From Ctena decussata (taxonomy: Eukaryota; Mollusca; Bivalvia; Lucinida; Lucinidae), in contig OZ022503.1 in the NCBI GenBank assembly GCA_963989385.1, positions 89,625,138 to 89,689,137 on the forward strand: DNA of 64,000 bases. Reading direction: 5' to 3'. This document shows, in pieces, positions 50,486-64,000 of the stretch (its first letter is position 1; every line of letters begins with the position of its first letter). Both the position numbers and the translations under genes were made by a program. The notes under the pieces are model-generated. The model saw only the letters and a program-made list of their open reading frames with translations. It ran no database searches and was not told the origin of the DNA.

Positions 50486-53400
50486 CGCTACTGCTTGCTT
50501 CTATGAGTAGGTAGCCATCTGAAAGTTGGCATGTATAAAGGCCATTAACATGTCTACATGCATGCACAATCTTATGTCAACTGATTGCATAACTTGCGAA
50601 TTATAGGCCATCGAAATTTTTGTAAACAAAAGTTTGTGCGACTTTAGCTCCCAAACGGAATAAAAGCTAAAGCTGAAATAGCCTTCATTCTATTTCACTT
50701 ATTTGTGTCTACACATGTATATGTTTTGCAGAGACTCAAAGCTCTTGAGAATGGAGAAAATGAGGTGTCAATTTTGCATTGGACCCTATGGGAAAATGCA
50801 TTAAACGCCTACTGCTCCGACGTTCAGCGACCGATAACATCCATCTTTACACTGTAAACGGTAATTACATAGGTACATGCCTGGGGCAAATAACAGCGCA
50901 AATAATTGTCCATGTGCAGAGTAATAAAGGAGCAAACTTTTATGTATGGGCTGCAATGGAAGTTATTCTTAAAAGGTGACTTTCACGAATCGTTCTGAAA
51001 CTGTGCTAAAATTACAGATAATTCCCATATATTTCTTGGGAAAAAATTCCCAGAAATTCTCCTTTCTCCGTTGTCGAGATATTCGAGGGCAAAGTCGTGC
51101 AGTTTACGACTTCCAGGGGCTATAACTCGAAAACTAAAGAACGAGAATTTTTGGCACATATGGTCAATTGAATGTTTATCCCAACCCTCTCATTTGGCAC
51201 TAGTTTCAGCCCGAATTGTGCAAGTCACCTAAGGTCACGAATCGTCCCGAACGTGTAGCCCAAATTGTGAAAATTTCAAACCGCTACTGCTTGCTTGTAT
51301 GAGTAGGTAGCCATCTGAAACTTGGCATGTATAAAGGCCATTAACATGTCTACATGCCTGCACAATCTTATGTCAACTGATTGCATAACTTGCGAACTAT
51401 AGGTCATCGAAATTTTTGTAAACAAAAGTTTGTGCGACTTTAGCTCCCAAACGGAATAAAAGCTAAAGCTGAAATAGCCTTCATTCTATTTCACTTATTT
51501 GTGTCTACACATGTATATGTTTTGCAGAGACTCAAAGCTCTTGAGAATGGAGAAAATGAGGTGTCAATTTTGCATTGGACCCTATGGGAAAATGCATTAA
51601 ACGCCTACTGCTCCGACGTTCAGCGACCGATAACATCCATCTTTACACTGTAAACGGTAATTACATAGGTACATGCCTGGGGCAAATAACAGCGCAAATA
51701 ATTGTCCATGTGCAGAGTAATAAAGGAGCAAACTTTTATGTATGGGCTGCAGTGGAAGTTATTCTTAAAAGGTGACTTTCACGAATCGTTCTGAAACTGT
51801 GCTAAAATTACAGATAATTCCCATATATTTCTTGGGAGAAAATCCCAGAAATTCTCCTTTCTCCGTTGTCGAGATATTCGTGGGCAAAGTCGTGCAGTTT
51901 ACGACTTCCAGGGGCTATAACTCGAAAACTAAAGAACGAGAATTTTTGGCACATATGGTCAATTGAATGTTTATCCCAACCCTCTTATTTGGCACTAGTT
52001 TCAGCCCGAATTGTGCAAGTCACCTAAGGTCACGAATCGTCCCGAACGTGTAGCCCAAATTGTGAAAATTTCAAACCGCTACTGCTTGCTTCTATGAGTA
52101 GGTAGCCATCTGAAACTTGGCATATATAAAGGCCATTAACATGTCTACATGCATGCACAATCTTATGTCAACTGATTGCATAACTTGCGAATTATAGGCC
52201 ATCGAAATTTTTGTAAACAAAAGTTTGTGCGACTTTAGCTCCCAAACGGAATAAAAGCTAAAGCTGAAATAGCCTTCATTCTATTTCACTTATTTGTGTC
52301 TACACATGTATATGTTTTGCAGAGACTCAAAGCTCTTGAGAATGGAGAAAATGAGGTGTCAATTTTGCATTGGACCCTATGGGAAAATGCATTAAACGCC
52401 TACTGCTCCGACGTTCAGCGACCGATAACATCCATCTTTACACTGTAAACGGTAATTACATAGGTACATGCCTGGGGCAAATAACAGCGCAAATAATTGT
52501 CCATGTGCAGAGTAATAAAGGAGCAAACTTTTATGTATGGGCTGCAGTGGAAGTTATTCTTAAAAGGTGACTTTCACGAATCGTTCTGAAACTGTGCTAA
52601 AATTACAGATAATTCCCATATATTTCTTGGGAAAAAATCCCAGAAATTCTCCTTTCTCCGTTGTCGAGATATTCGAGGGCAAAGTCGTGCAGTTTACGAC
52701 TTCCAGGGGCTATAACTCGAAAACTAAAGAACGAGAATTTTTGGCACATATGGTCAATTGAATGTTTATCCCAACCCTCTCATTTGGCACTAGTTTCAGC
52801 CCGAATTGTGCAAGTCACCTAAGGTCACGAATCGTCCCGAACGTGTAGCCCAAATTGTGAAAATTTCAAACCGCTACTGCTTGCTTCTATGAGTAGGTAG
52901 CCATCTGAAACTTGGCATGTATAAAGGCCATTAACATGTCTACATGCATGCACAATCTTATGTCAACTGATTGCATAACTTCCGAACTATAGGCCATCGA
53001 AATTTTTGTAAACAAAAGTTTGTGCGACTTTAGCTCCCAAACGGAATAAAAGCTAAAGCTGAAATAGCCTTCATTCTATTTCACTTATTTGTGTCTACAC
53101 ATGTATATGTTTTGCAGAGACTCAAAGCTCTTGAGAATGGAGAAAATGAGGTCAATTTTGCATTGGACCCTATGGGAAAATGCATTAAACGCCTACTGCT
53201 CCGACGTTCAGCGACCGATAACATCCATCTTTACATTGTAAACGGTAATTACATAGGTACATGCCTGGGGCAAATAACAGCGCAAATAATTGTCCATGTG
53301 CAGAGTAATAAAGGAGCAAACTTTTATGTATGGGCTGCAGTGGAAGTTATTCTTAAAAGGTGACTTTCACGAATCGTTCTGAAACTGTGCTAAAATTACA

Positions 53401-54458
53401 GATAATTCCCATATATTTCTTGGGAAAAAATCCCAGAAATTCTCCTTACTCCGTTGTCGAGATATTCGAGGGCAAAGTCGTGCAGTTTACGACTTCCAGG
53501 GGCTATAACTCGAAAACTAAAGAACGAGAATTTTTGGCACATATGGTCAATTGAATGTTTATCCCAACCCTCTCATTTGGCACTACTTTTAGCCCGAATT
53601 GTGCAAGTCACCTAAGGTCACGAATCGTCCCGAACGTGTAGCCCAAATTGTGAAAATTTCAAACCGCTACTGCTTGCTTGTATGAGTAGGTAGCCATCTG
53701 AAACTTGGCATGTATAAAGGCCATTAACATGGCTACATGCATGCACAATCTAATGTCAACTGATTGCATAACTTGCGAACTATAGGCCATCGAAATGTTT
53801 GTAAACAAAAGTTTGTGCGACTTTAGCTCCCAAACGGAATAAAAGCTAAAGCTGAAATAGCCTTCATTCTATTTTACTTATTTGTGTCTACACATGTATA
53901 TGTTTTGCAGAGACTCAAAGCTCTTGAGAATGGAGAACATGAGGTGTCAATTTTGCATTGGACCCTATGGGAAAATGCATTAAACGCCTACTGCTCCGAC
54001 GTTCAGCGACCGATAACATCCATCTTTACACTGTAAACGGTAATTACATAGGTACATGCCTGGGGTAAATAACAGCGCAAATAATTGTCCATGTGCAGAG
54101 TAATAAAGGAGCAAACTTTTATGTATGGGCTGCAGTGGAAGTTATTGTTAAAGGTGACTTTCACGAATCGTTCTGAAACTGTGCTAAAATTACAGATAAT
54201 TCCCATATATTTCTTGGGAAAAAATCCCAGAAATTCTCCTTTCTCCGTTGTCGAGATATTCGAGGGCAAAGTCGTGCAGTTTGCGACTTCCAGGGGCTAT
54301 AACTCGAAAACTAATGAAAGAGAATTTTTGGCACATATGGTCAATTGAATGTTTATCCCAACCCTCTCATTTGGCACTAGTTTCAGCCCGAATTGTGCAA
54401 GTCACCTAAGGTCACGAATCGTCCCGGACGTGTAGCCCAAATTGTGAAAATTTCAAAC

Positions 54459-55065
54459 CGCTACTGCTTGCTTGTATGAGTAGGTAGCCATCTGAAACTT
54501 GGCATGTATAAAGGCCATTAACATGGCTACATGCATGCACAATCTAATGTCAACTGATTGCATAACTTGCGAACTATAGGCCATCGAAATTTTTGTAAAC
54601 AAAAGTTTGTGCGACTTTAGCTCCCAAACGGAATAAAAGCTAAAGCTGAAATAGCCTTCATTCTATTTCACTTATTTGTGTCTACACATGTATATGTTTT
54701 GCAGAGACTCAAAGCTCTTGAGAATGGAGAACATGAGGTGTCAATTTTGCATTGGACCCTATGGGAAAATGCATTAAACGCCTACTGCTCCGACGTTCAG
54801 CGACCGATAACATCCATCTTTACACTGTAAACGGTAATTACATAGGTACATGCCTGGGGCAAATAACAGCGCAAAAAATTGTCCATGTGCAGAGTACTAA
54901 AGGAGCAAACTTTTATGTATGGGCTGCAGTGGAAGTTATTCTTAAAAGGTGACTTTCACGAATCGTTCTGAAACTGTGCTAAAATTACAGATAATTCCCA
55001 TATATAAGTCACCTTAGGTCACGAATCGTCCCGAACGTGTAGCCCAAATTGTGAAAATTTCAAAC
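54459..55065. repeat. Monomer m70, 188 bp deletion class (607 bp)
   Basis: Deletion join at 55005/55006, followed by CACCTTAGG as in m19. It carries GCAAAAAATTG and GAGTACTAAAGG, and is the block B counterpart of m19. Confidence 0.92.
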
Positions 55066-55919
55066 CGCTACTGCTTGCTTGTATGAGTAGGTAGCCATCT
55101 GAAACTTGGCATGTATAAAGGCCATTAACATGTCTACATGCATGCACAATCTTATGTCAACTGATTGCATAACTTGCGAACTATAGGCATCGACATTTTT
55201 GTAAACAAAAGTTTGTGCGACTTTAGCTCTCAAACAGAATAAAAGCTAAAGCTGAAATAGCCTTCATTCTGTTTCACTTATTTGTGTCTACACATGTATA
55301 TGTTTTGCAGAGACTCAAAGCTCTTGAGAATGGAGAAAATGAGGTGTCAATTTTGCATTGGACCCTATGGGAAAATGCATTAAACGCCTACTCTTTAAAA
55401 TGAGGTGTCAATTTTGCATTGGACCCCATGGGAAAATGCATTAATCGCCTACTGCTCCGACGTTCAGCGACCGATAACATCCATCTTTACACTGTAAACG
55501 GTAATTACATAGGTACATGCCTGGGGCAAATAACAGCGCAAATAATTGTCCATGTGCAGAGTAATAAAGGAACAAACTTTTATGTATGGGCTGCAGTGGA
55601 AGTTATTCTTAAAGGTGACTTTCACGAATCGTTCTGAAACTGTGCTAAAATTACAGATAATTCCCATATATTTCTTGGGAAAAAATCCCAGAAATTCTCC
55701 TTTCTCCGTTGTCGAGATATTCGAGGGCAAAGTCGTGCAGTTTACGACTTCCAGGGGCTATAACTCGAAAACTAAAGAACGAGAATTTTTGGCACATATG
55801 GTCAATTGAATGTTTATCCCAACCCTCTCATTTGGCACTAGTTTCAGCCCGAATTGTGCAAGTCACCTAAGGTCACGAATCGTCCCGAACGTGTAGCCCA
55901 AATTGTGAAAATTTCAAAC
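55066..55919. repeat. Monomer m71, 61 bp insertion class (854 bp)
   Basis: Duplicated segment from 55336, second copy from 55397, with the CTTT filler. It is the counterpart of m20, including TTAATCGCC and GGAACAAAC. It differs by A at 55236 (CAAACAGAAT) where m20 has G. Confidence 0.92.
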
Positions 55920-58900
55920 CGCTACTGCTTGCTTGTATGAGTAGGTAGCCATCTGAAACTTGGCATGTATAAAGGCCATTAACATGTCTACATGCATGCA
56001 CAATCTTATGTCAACTGATTGCATAACTTGCGAACTATAGGCCATCGAAATTTTTGTAAACAAAAGTTTGTGCGACTTTAGCTCCCGAACGGAATAAAAG
56101 CTAAAGCTGAAATAGCCTTCATTCTATTTCACTTATTTGTGTCTACACATGTATATGTTTTGCAGAGACTCAAAGCTCTTGAGAATGGAGAAAATGAGGT
56201 GTCAATTTTGCATTGGACCCTATGGGAAATGCATTAAACGCCTACTGCTCCGACGTTCAGCGACCGATAACATCCATCTTTACACTGTAAACGGTAATTA
56301 CATAGGTACATGCCTGGGGCAAATAACAGCGCAAATAATTGTCCATGTGCAGAGTAATAAAGGAGCAAACTTTTATATATGGGCTGCAGTGGAAGTTATT
56401 CTTAAAAGGTGACTTTCACGAATCGTTCTGAAACTGTGCTAAAATTACAGATAATTCCCATGTATTTCTTGGGAAAAAAATCCCAGAAATTCTCCTTTCT
56501 CCGTTGTCGAGATATTCGAGGGCAAAGTCGTGCAGTTTACGACTTCCAGGGGCTATAACTCGAAAACTAAAGAACGAGAATTTTTGGCACATATGGTCAA
56601 TTGAATGTTTATCCCAACCCTCTCATTTGGCACTAGTTTCAGCCCGAATTGTGCAAGTCACCTAAGGTCACGAATCGTCCCGAACGTGTAGCCCAAATTG
56701 TGAAAATTTCAAACCGCTACTGCTTGCTTGTATGAGTAGGTAGCCATCTGAAACTTGGCATGTATAAAGGCCATTAACATGGCTACATGCATGCACAATC
56801 TAATGTCAACTGATTGCATAACTTGCGAACTATAGGCCATCGAAATGTTTGTAGACAAAAGTTTGTGCGACTTTAGCTCCCAAACGGAATAAAAGCTAAA
56901 GCTGAAATAGCCTTCATACTATTTCACTTATTTGTGTCTACACATGTATATGTTTTGCAGAGACTCAAAGCTCTTGAGAATGGAGAACATGAGGTGTCAA
57001 TTTTGCATTGGACCCTATGGGAAAATGCATTAAACGCCTACTGCTCCGACGTTCAGCGACCGATAACATCCATCTTTACACTGTAAACGGTAATTACATA
57101 GGTACATGCCTGGGGCAAATAACAGCGCAAATAATTGTCCATGTGCAGAGTAATAAAGGAGCAAACTTTTATGTATGGTCTGCAGTGGAAGTTATTCTTA
57201 AAATGTGACTTTCACGAATCGTTCTGAAACTGTGCTAAAATTACAGATAATTTCCATATATTTCTTGGGAAAAAATCCCAGAAATTCTCCTTTCTCCGTT
57301 GTCGAGATATTCGAGGGCAAAGTCGTGCAGTTTACGACTTCCAGGGGCTATAACTCGAAAACTAAAGAACGAGAATTTTTGGCACATATGGTCAATTGAA
57401 TGTTTATCCCAACCCTCTCATTTGGCACTAGTGTCAGCCCGAATTGTGCAAGTCACCTAAGGTCACGAATCGTCCCGAACGTGTAGCCTAAATTGTGAAA
57501 ATTTCAAACCGCTACTGCTTGCTTGTATGAGTAGGTAGCCATCTGAAACTTGGCATGTATAAAGGCCATTAACATGTCTACATGCATGCACAATCTTATG
57601 TCAACTGATTGCATAACTTGCGAACTATAGGCCATCGAAATTTTTGTAAACAAAAGTTTGTGCGACTTTAGCTCCCAAACGGAATAAAAGCTAAAGCTGA
57701 AATAGCCTTCATTCTATTTCACTTATTTGTGTCTACACATGTATATGTTTTGCAGAGACTCAAAGCTCTTGAGAATGGAGAAAATGAGGTGTCAATTTTG
57801 CATTGGACCCCATGGGAAAATGCATTAAACGCCTACTGCTCCGACGTTCAGCGACCGATAACATCCATCTTTACACTGTAAACGGTAATTACATAGGTAC
57901 ATGCCCGGGGCAAATAACAGCGCAAATAATTGTCCATGTGCAGAGTAATAAAGGAGCAAACTTTTATGTATGGGCTGCAGTGGAAGTTATTCTTAAAAGG
58001 TGACTTTCACGAATCGTTCTGAAACTGTGCTAAAATTACAGATAATTCCCATATATTTCTTGGGAAAAATCCCAGAAATTCTCCTTTCTCCGTTGTCGAG
58101 ATATTCGAGGGCAAAGTCGTGCAGTTTACGACTTCCAGGGGCTATAACTCGAAAACTAAAGAACGAGAATTTTTGGCACATATGGTCAATTGAATGTTTA
58201 TCCCAACCCTCTCATTTGGCACTAGTTTCAGCCCGAATTGTGCAAGTCACCTAAGGTCACGAATCTTCCCGAACGTGTAGCCCAAATTGTGAAAATTTCA
58301 AACCGCTACTGCTTGCTTGTATGAGTAGGTAGCCATCTGAAACTTGGCATGTATAAAGGCCATTAACATGTCTACATGCATGCACAATCTTATGTCAACT
58401 GATTGCATAACTTGCGAACTATAGGCCATCGAAATTTTTGTAAACAAAAGTTTGTGCGACTTTAGCTCCCAAATGGAATAAAAGCTAAAGCTGAAATAGC
58501 CTTCATTCTATTTCACTTATTTGTGTCTACACATGTATATGTTTTGCAGAGACTCAAAGCTCTTGAGAATGGAGAAAATGAGGTGTCAATTTTGCATTGG
58601 ACCCTATGGGAAAATGCATTAAACGCCTACTGCTCCGACGTTCAGCGACCGATAACATCCATCTTTACACTGTAAACGGTTATTACATAGGTACATGCCT
58701 GGGGCAAATAACAGCGCAAATAATTGTCCATGTGCAGAGTAATAAAGGAGCAAACTTTTATGTATGGCCTGCAGTGGAAGTTATTCTTAAAAGGTGACTT
58801 TCACGAATCGTTCTGAAACTGTGCTAAAATTACAGATAATTCCCATATATTTCTTGGGAAAAAATCCCAGAAATTCTCCTTTCTCCGTTGTCGAGATATT

Positions 58901-61900
58901 CGAGGGCAAAGTCGTGCAGTTTACGACTTCCAGGGGCTATAACTCGAAAACTAAAGAACGAGAATTTTTGGCACATATGGTCAATTGAATGTTTATCCCA
59001 ACCCTCTCATTTGGCACAAGTTTCAGCCCGAATTGTGCAAGTCACCTAAGGTCACGAATCGTCCCGAACGTGTAGCCTAAATTGTGAAAATTTCAAACCG
59101 CTACTGCTTGCTTCTATGAGGAGGTAGCCATCTGAAACTTGGCATGTATAAAGGCCATTAACATGTCTACATGCATGCACAATCTTACGTCAACTGATTG
59201 CATAACTTGCGAACTATAGGCATCGACATTTTTGTAAACAAAAGTTTGTGCGACTTTAGCTCCCAAATGGAATAAAAGCTAAAGCTGAAATAGCCTTCAT
59301 TCTATTTCACTTATTTGTGTCTACACATGTATATGTTTTGCAGAGACTCAAAGCTCTTGAGAATGGAGAAAATGAGGTGTCAATTTTGCATTGGACCCTA
59401 TGAGAAATGCATTAAACGCCTACTGCTACGACGTTCAGAGACCGATAACATCCATCTTTACACTGTAAACGGTAATTACATAGGTACATGCCTGGGGCAA
59501 ATAACAGCGCAAATAATTGTCCATGTGCAGAGTAATAAAGGAGCAAACTTTTATGTATGGGCTGCAGTGGAAGTTATTCTTAAAAGGTGACTTTCACGAA
59601 TCGTTCTGAAACTGTGCTAAAATTACAGATAATTCCCATATATTTCTTGGGAAAAAAATCCCAGAAATTCTCCTTTCTCCGTTGTCGAGATATTCGAGGG
59701 CAAAGTCGTGCAGTTTACGACTTCCAGGGGCTATAACTCGAAAACTAAAGAACGAGAATTTTTGGCATATATGGTCAATTGAATGTTTATTCCAACCCTC
59801 TCATTTGGCACTAGTTTCAGCCCGAATTGTGCAAGTCACCTAAGGTCACGAATCGTCCCGAACGTGTAGCCCAAATTGTGAAAATTTCAAACCGCTACTG
59901 CTTGCTTGTATGAGTAGGTAGCCATCTGAAACTTGGCATGTATAAAGGCCATTAACATGTCTACATGCATGCACAATCTTATGTCAACTGATTGCATAAC
60001 TTGCGAATTATAGGCCATCGAAATTTTTGTAAACAAAAGTTTGTGCGACTTAAGCTCCCAAACGGAATAAAAGCTAAAGCTGAAATAGCCTTCATTCTAT
60101 TTCACTTATTTGTGTCTACACATGTATATGTTTTGCAGAGACTCAAAGCTCTTGAGATGGAGAAAATGAGGTGTCAATTTGGCATTGGACCCTATGGGAA
60201 AATGCATTAAACGCCTACTGCTCCGACGTTCAGCGACCGATAACATCCGTCTTTACACTGTAAACGGTAATTACATAGGTACATGCCTGGGGCAAATAAC
60301 AGCGCAAATAATTGTCCATGTGCAGAGTAATAAAGGAGCAAACTTTTATGTATGGGCTGCAGTGGAAGTTATTCTTAAAAGGTGACTTTCACGAATCGTT
60401 CTGAAACTGTGCTAAAATTACAGATAATTCCCATATATTTCTTGGGAAAAAAATCCCAGAAATTCTCCTTTCTCCGTTGTCGAGATATTCGAGGGCAAAG
60501 TCGTGCAGTTTACGACTTCCAGGGGCTATAACTCGAAAACTAAAGAACGAGAATTTTTGGCACATATGGTCAATTGAATATTTATCCCAACCCTCTCATT
60601 TGGCACTAGTTTCAGCCCGAATTGTGCAAGTCACCTAAGGTCACGAATCGTCCCGAACGTGTAGCCCAAATTGTGAAAATTTCAAACCGCTACTGCTTGC
60701 TTGTATGAGTAGGTAGCCATCTGAAACTTGGCATGTATAAAGGCCATTAACATGTCTACATGCATGCACAATCTTATGTCAACTGATTGCATAACTTGCG
60801 AACTATAGGCCATCGAAATTTTTGTAAACAAAAGTTTGTGCGACTTTAGCTCCCAAACGGAATAAAAGCTAAAGCTGAAATAGCCTTCATTCTATTTCAC
60901 TTATTTGTGTCTACACATGTATATGTTTTGCAGAGACTCAAAGCTCTTGAGAATGGAGAACATGAGGTGTCAATTTTGCATTGGACCCTATGGGAAAATG
61001 CATTAAACGCCTACTGCTCCGACGTTCAGCGACCGATAACATCCATCTTTACACTGTAAACGGTAATTACATAGGTACATGCCTGGGGCAAATAACAGCG
61101 CAAATAATTGTCCATGTGCAGAGTAATAAAGGAGCAAACTTTTATGTATGGGCTGCAGTGGAAGTTATTCTTAAAAGGTGACTTTCACGAATCGCTCTGA
61201 AACTGTGCTAAAATTACAGATAATTCCCATATATTTCTTGGGAAAAAATCCCAGAAATTCTCCTTTCTCCGTTGTCGAGATATTCGAGGGCAAAGTCGTG
61301 CAGTTTACGACTTCCAGGGGCTATAACTCGAAAACTAAAGAACGAGAATTTTTGGCACATATGGTCAATTGAATGTTTATCCCAACCCTCTCATTTGGCA
61401 CTAGTTTCAGCCCGAATTGTGCAAGTCACCTAAGGTCACAAATCGTCCCGAACGTGTAGCCCAAATTGTGAAAATTTCAAACCGCTACTGCTTGCTTGTA
61501 TGAGTAGGTAGCCATCTGAAACTTGGCACGTATAAAGGCCATTAACATGTCTACATGCATGCACAATCTCATGTCAACTGATTGCATAACTTGCGAACTA
61601 TAGGCCATCGAAATTTTTGTAAACAAAAGTTTGTGCGACTTTAGCTCCCAAACGGAATAAAAGCTAAAGCTGAAATAGCCTTCATTCTATTTCACTTATT
61701 TGTGTCTACACATGTATATGTTTTGCAGAGACTCAAAGCTCTTGAGAATGGAGAAAATGAGGTGTCAATTTTGCATTGGACCCTATGGGAAAATGCATTA
61801 AACGCCTACTGCTCCGACGTTCAGCGACCGATAACATCCATCTTTACACTGTAAACGGTAATTACATAGGTACATGCCCGGGGCAAATTACAGCGCAAAT

Positions 61901-62277
61901 AATTGTCCATGTGCAGAGTAATAAAGGAGCAAACTTTTATGTATGGGCTGCAGTGGAAGTTATTCTTAAAAGGTGACTTTCACGAATCGTTCTGAAACTG
62001 TGCTAAAATTACAGATAATTCCCATATATTTCTTGGGAAAAAATCCCAGAAATTCTCCTTTCTCCGTTGTCGAGATATTCGAGGGCAAAGTCGTGCAGTT
62101 TACGACTTCCAGGGGCTATAACTCGAAAACTAAAGAACGAGAATTTTTGGAACATATGGTCAATTGAATGTTTATCCCAACCCTCTCATTTGGCACTAGT
62201 TTCAGCCCGAATTGTGCAAGTCACCTAAGGTCACGAGTCGTCTTGAACGTGTAGCCAAAATTGTGAAAATTTCAAAC

Positions 62278-63131
62278 CGCTACTGCTTGCTTGTATGAGT
62301 AGGTAGCCATCTGAAACTTGGCATGTATAAAGGCCATTAACATGTCTACATGCATGCACAATCTTATGTCAACTGATTGCATAACTTGCGTACTATAGGC
62401 ATCGACATTTTTGTAAACAAAAGTTTGTGCGACTTTAGCTCCCAAACGGAATAAAAGCTAAAGCTGAAATAGCCTTCATTCTATTTCACTTATTTGTGTC
62501 TACACATGTATATGTTTTGCAGAGACTCAAAGCTCTTGAGAATGGAGAAAATGAGGTGTCAATTTTGCATTGGACCCTATGGGAAAATGCATTAAACGCC
62601 TACTCTTTAAAATGAGGTGTCAATTTTGCATTGGACCCCATGGGAAAATGCATTAAACGCCTACTACTCCGACGTTCAGCGACCGATAACATCCATCTTT
62701 ACACTGTAAACGGTAATTACATAGGTACATGCCTGGGGCAAATAACAGCGCAAATAATTGTCCATGTGCAGAGTAATAAAGGAGCAAACTTTTATGTATG
62801 GGCTGCAGTGGAAGTTATTCTTAAAGGTGACTTTCACGAATCGTTCTGAAACTGTGCTAAAATTACAGATAATTCCCATATATTTCTTTGGAAAAAATCC
62901 CAGAAATTCTCCTTTCTCCGTTGTCGAGATATTCGAGGGCAAAGTCGTGCAGTTTACGACTTCCAGGGGCTATAACTCGAAAACTAAAGAACGAGAATTT
63001 TTGGCACATATGGTCAATTGAATGTTTATCCCAACCCTCTCATTTGGCACTAGTTTCAGCCCGAATTGTGCAAGTCACCTAAGGTCACGAATCGTCCCGA
63101 ACGTGTAGCCCAAATTGTGAAAATTTCAAAC
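62278..63131. repeat. Monomer m80, 61 bp insertion class (854 bp)
   Basis: Duplicated segment from 62548, second copy from 62609. It is the counterpart of m31, with GCGTACTATAGG, CCTACTACTCCG and TTTCTTTGGAAA shared. Confidence 0.92.
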
Positions 63132-63927
63132 CGCTACTGCTTGCTTGTATGAGTAGGTAGCCATCTGAAACTTGGCATGTATAAAGGCCATCAACATGTC
63201 TACATGCATGCACAATCTTATGTCAACTGATTGCATAACTTGCGAACTATAGGCCATCGAAATTTTTGTAAACAAAAGTTTGTGCGACTTTAGCTCCCAA
63301 ACGGAATAAAAGCTAAAGCTGAAATAGCCTTCATTCTATTTCACTTATTTGTGTCTACACATGTATATGTTTTGCAGAGACTCAAAGCTCTTGAGAATGG
63401 AGAAAATGAGGTGTCAATTTTGCATTGGACCCTATGGGAAAATGCATTAAACGCCTACTGCTCCGACGTTCAGCGACCGATAACATCCATCTTTTCACTG
63501 TAAACGGTAATTACATAGGTACATGCCTGGGGCAAATAACAGCGCAAATAATTGTCCATGTGCAGAGTAATAAAGGAGCAAACTTTTATGTATGGGCTGC
63601 AGTGGAAGTTATTCTTAAAAGGTGACTTTCACGAATCGTTCTGAAACTGTGCTAAAATTACAGATAATTCCCATATATTTCTTGGGAAAAAAATCCCAGA
63701 AATTCTCCTTTCTCCGTTGTCGAGATATTCGAGGGCAAAGTCGTGCAGTTTACGACTTCCAGGGGCTATAACTCGAAAACTAAAGAACGAGAATTTTTGG
63801 CACATATGGTCAATTGAATGTTTATCCCAACCCTCTCATTTGGCACTAGTTTCAGCCCGAATTGTGCAAGTCACCTAAGGTCACGAATCGTCCCGAACGT
63901 GTAGCCCAAATTGTGAAAATTTCAAAC

Positions 63928-64000
63928 CGCTACTGCTTGCTTGTATGAGTAGGTAGCCATCTGAAACTTGGCATGTATAAAGGCCATTAACATGTCTACA
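63928..64000. repeat. Partial monomer at right window edge
   Basis: The first 73 bases of monomer m82 (CGCTACTGC onward) are cut by the end of the window. The array continues beyond it. Confidence 0.97.

Larger units (their letters stand above)
25429..52871. repeat. Array segment between blocks A and B (m33-m67), mosaic of shorter higher-order units
   Basis: Landmarks: 25649, 26256, 27051, 27846, 28641, 29436, 30231, 31012, 31807, 32602, 33383, 34181, 34976, 35771, 36552, 37346, 38140, 38995, 39775, 40573, 41428, 42221, 43017, 43812, 44607, 45402, 46197, 46804, 47599, 48394, 49189, 49984, 50779, 51575, 52370. Neighbouring marker sets recur over two to three monomers rather than over the whole segment. 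This indicates many small exchange or conversion events. No non-satellite sequence is present. Confidence 0.93.
1..64000. repeat. 795 bp satellite, uninterrupted head-to-tail tandem array
   Basis: The same ~795 bp sequence recurs from the first base to the last, always in the same orientation, with 81 complete copies and a partial one. Most landmark spacings are 794-796 bp; the exceptions (607, 667, 780, 781, 793, 797, 798, 855) are all explained by the specific indels listed below. By eye, monomers differ mostly by a few substitutions each. No copy is interrupted by foreign sequence and neither array edge is in the window. Long homogeneous arrays of this kind are known from eukaryotic heterochromatin (centromeric, subtelomeric or sex-chromosome satellites). 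Which of these applies cannot be told from sequence alone, and I do not recognise the family or host. The array contains no gene I can support. Confidence 0.98.
52872..64000. repeat. Long-range duplicated block B (m68 to window end)
   Basis: Landmarks: 53163, 53958, 54752, 55419, 56213, 57008, 57803, 58597, 59391, 60185, 60981, 61776, 62631, 63425. The order of structural variants and private markers follows block A, with one more monomer near its start (m68 and m69 separate) and one dimer fewer (m77-m78 once). The left limit lies just upstream: 52722 (AAAACTAAAG) already differs from the block A equivalent (AAAAATAAAG at 13355). Similarity runs to the window edge, so the true length is unknown. 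Confidence 0.92.

Noticed and set aside
1..64000. CRISPR array or phage/plasmid repeat region
   Set aside because: The repeat unit is 795 bp with no unique spacers, no cas-like or phage genes, and copies abut directly.
1..64000. Ribosomal DNA, 5S, histone or snRNA tandem gene cluster
   Set aside because: No stretch of the monomer resembles rRNA, 5S, histone or snRNA sequence, and the frames are too short for histones.

Overview
The whole 64 kb window is one uninterrupted tandem satellite array. Its monomer is 795 bp (39.4% G+C by hand count of the first copy) and all copies are head to tail in the same orientation. I count 81 complete monomers (m1 to m81) plus a 73 bp partial at the right edge. 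There is no unique sequence, array boundary, mobile element, RNA gene or supportable protein gene anywhere. Monomer phase is arbitrary: I start each copy at CGCTACTGC, so m1 is 1-795. I track copies by a landmark, the first T of TTGGAC, normally 293 bases into the monomer.

Tens of kilobases of a near-identical ~0.8 kb tandem repeat, with nested higher-order structure, point to a eukaryotic genome, in heterochromatin such as a pericentromeric, subtelomeric or sex-chromosome block. I cannot name the species. CpG is barely depleted in the monomer (observed/expected about 0.88 by hand), so strong germline CpG methylation decay, as in vertebrates, looks unlikely.

Layout: 1-13504 holds m1-m17, mostly standard monomers with a four-monomer periodicity trace (m5/m9). 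13505-25428 is block A, which recurs almost unchanged at 52872-64000 (block B), about 38.6-40.2 kb away. The two blocks differ by one monomer lost in A through a hybrid monomer, and by one extra 1590 bp dimer in A. 25429-52871 is a mosaic of shorter higher-order units: a trimer repeated at 29938-34682, a trimer shared by 27553-29937 and 44314-46510, a third diverged copy of part of A/B at 41929-44313, and twin monomers at 37054-38641 and 48896-50485.

Four structural monomer classes recur with fixed breakpoints: a 188 bp internal deletion (4 copies), a 61 bp insertion made of a 57 bp duplication plus 4 filler bases (6 copies), a 14 bp deletion at the monomer junction (5 copies) and a 3 bp insertion (4 copies). 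Each travels with linked substitutions, so each arose once and spread by unequal exchange or conversion. The short open frames present in almost every monomer start at TTG or GTG, change mainly at amino-acid-altering sites, and are freely broken by indels. I treat them as non-coding. The real content is a fossil record of satellite evolution, not a gene system.
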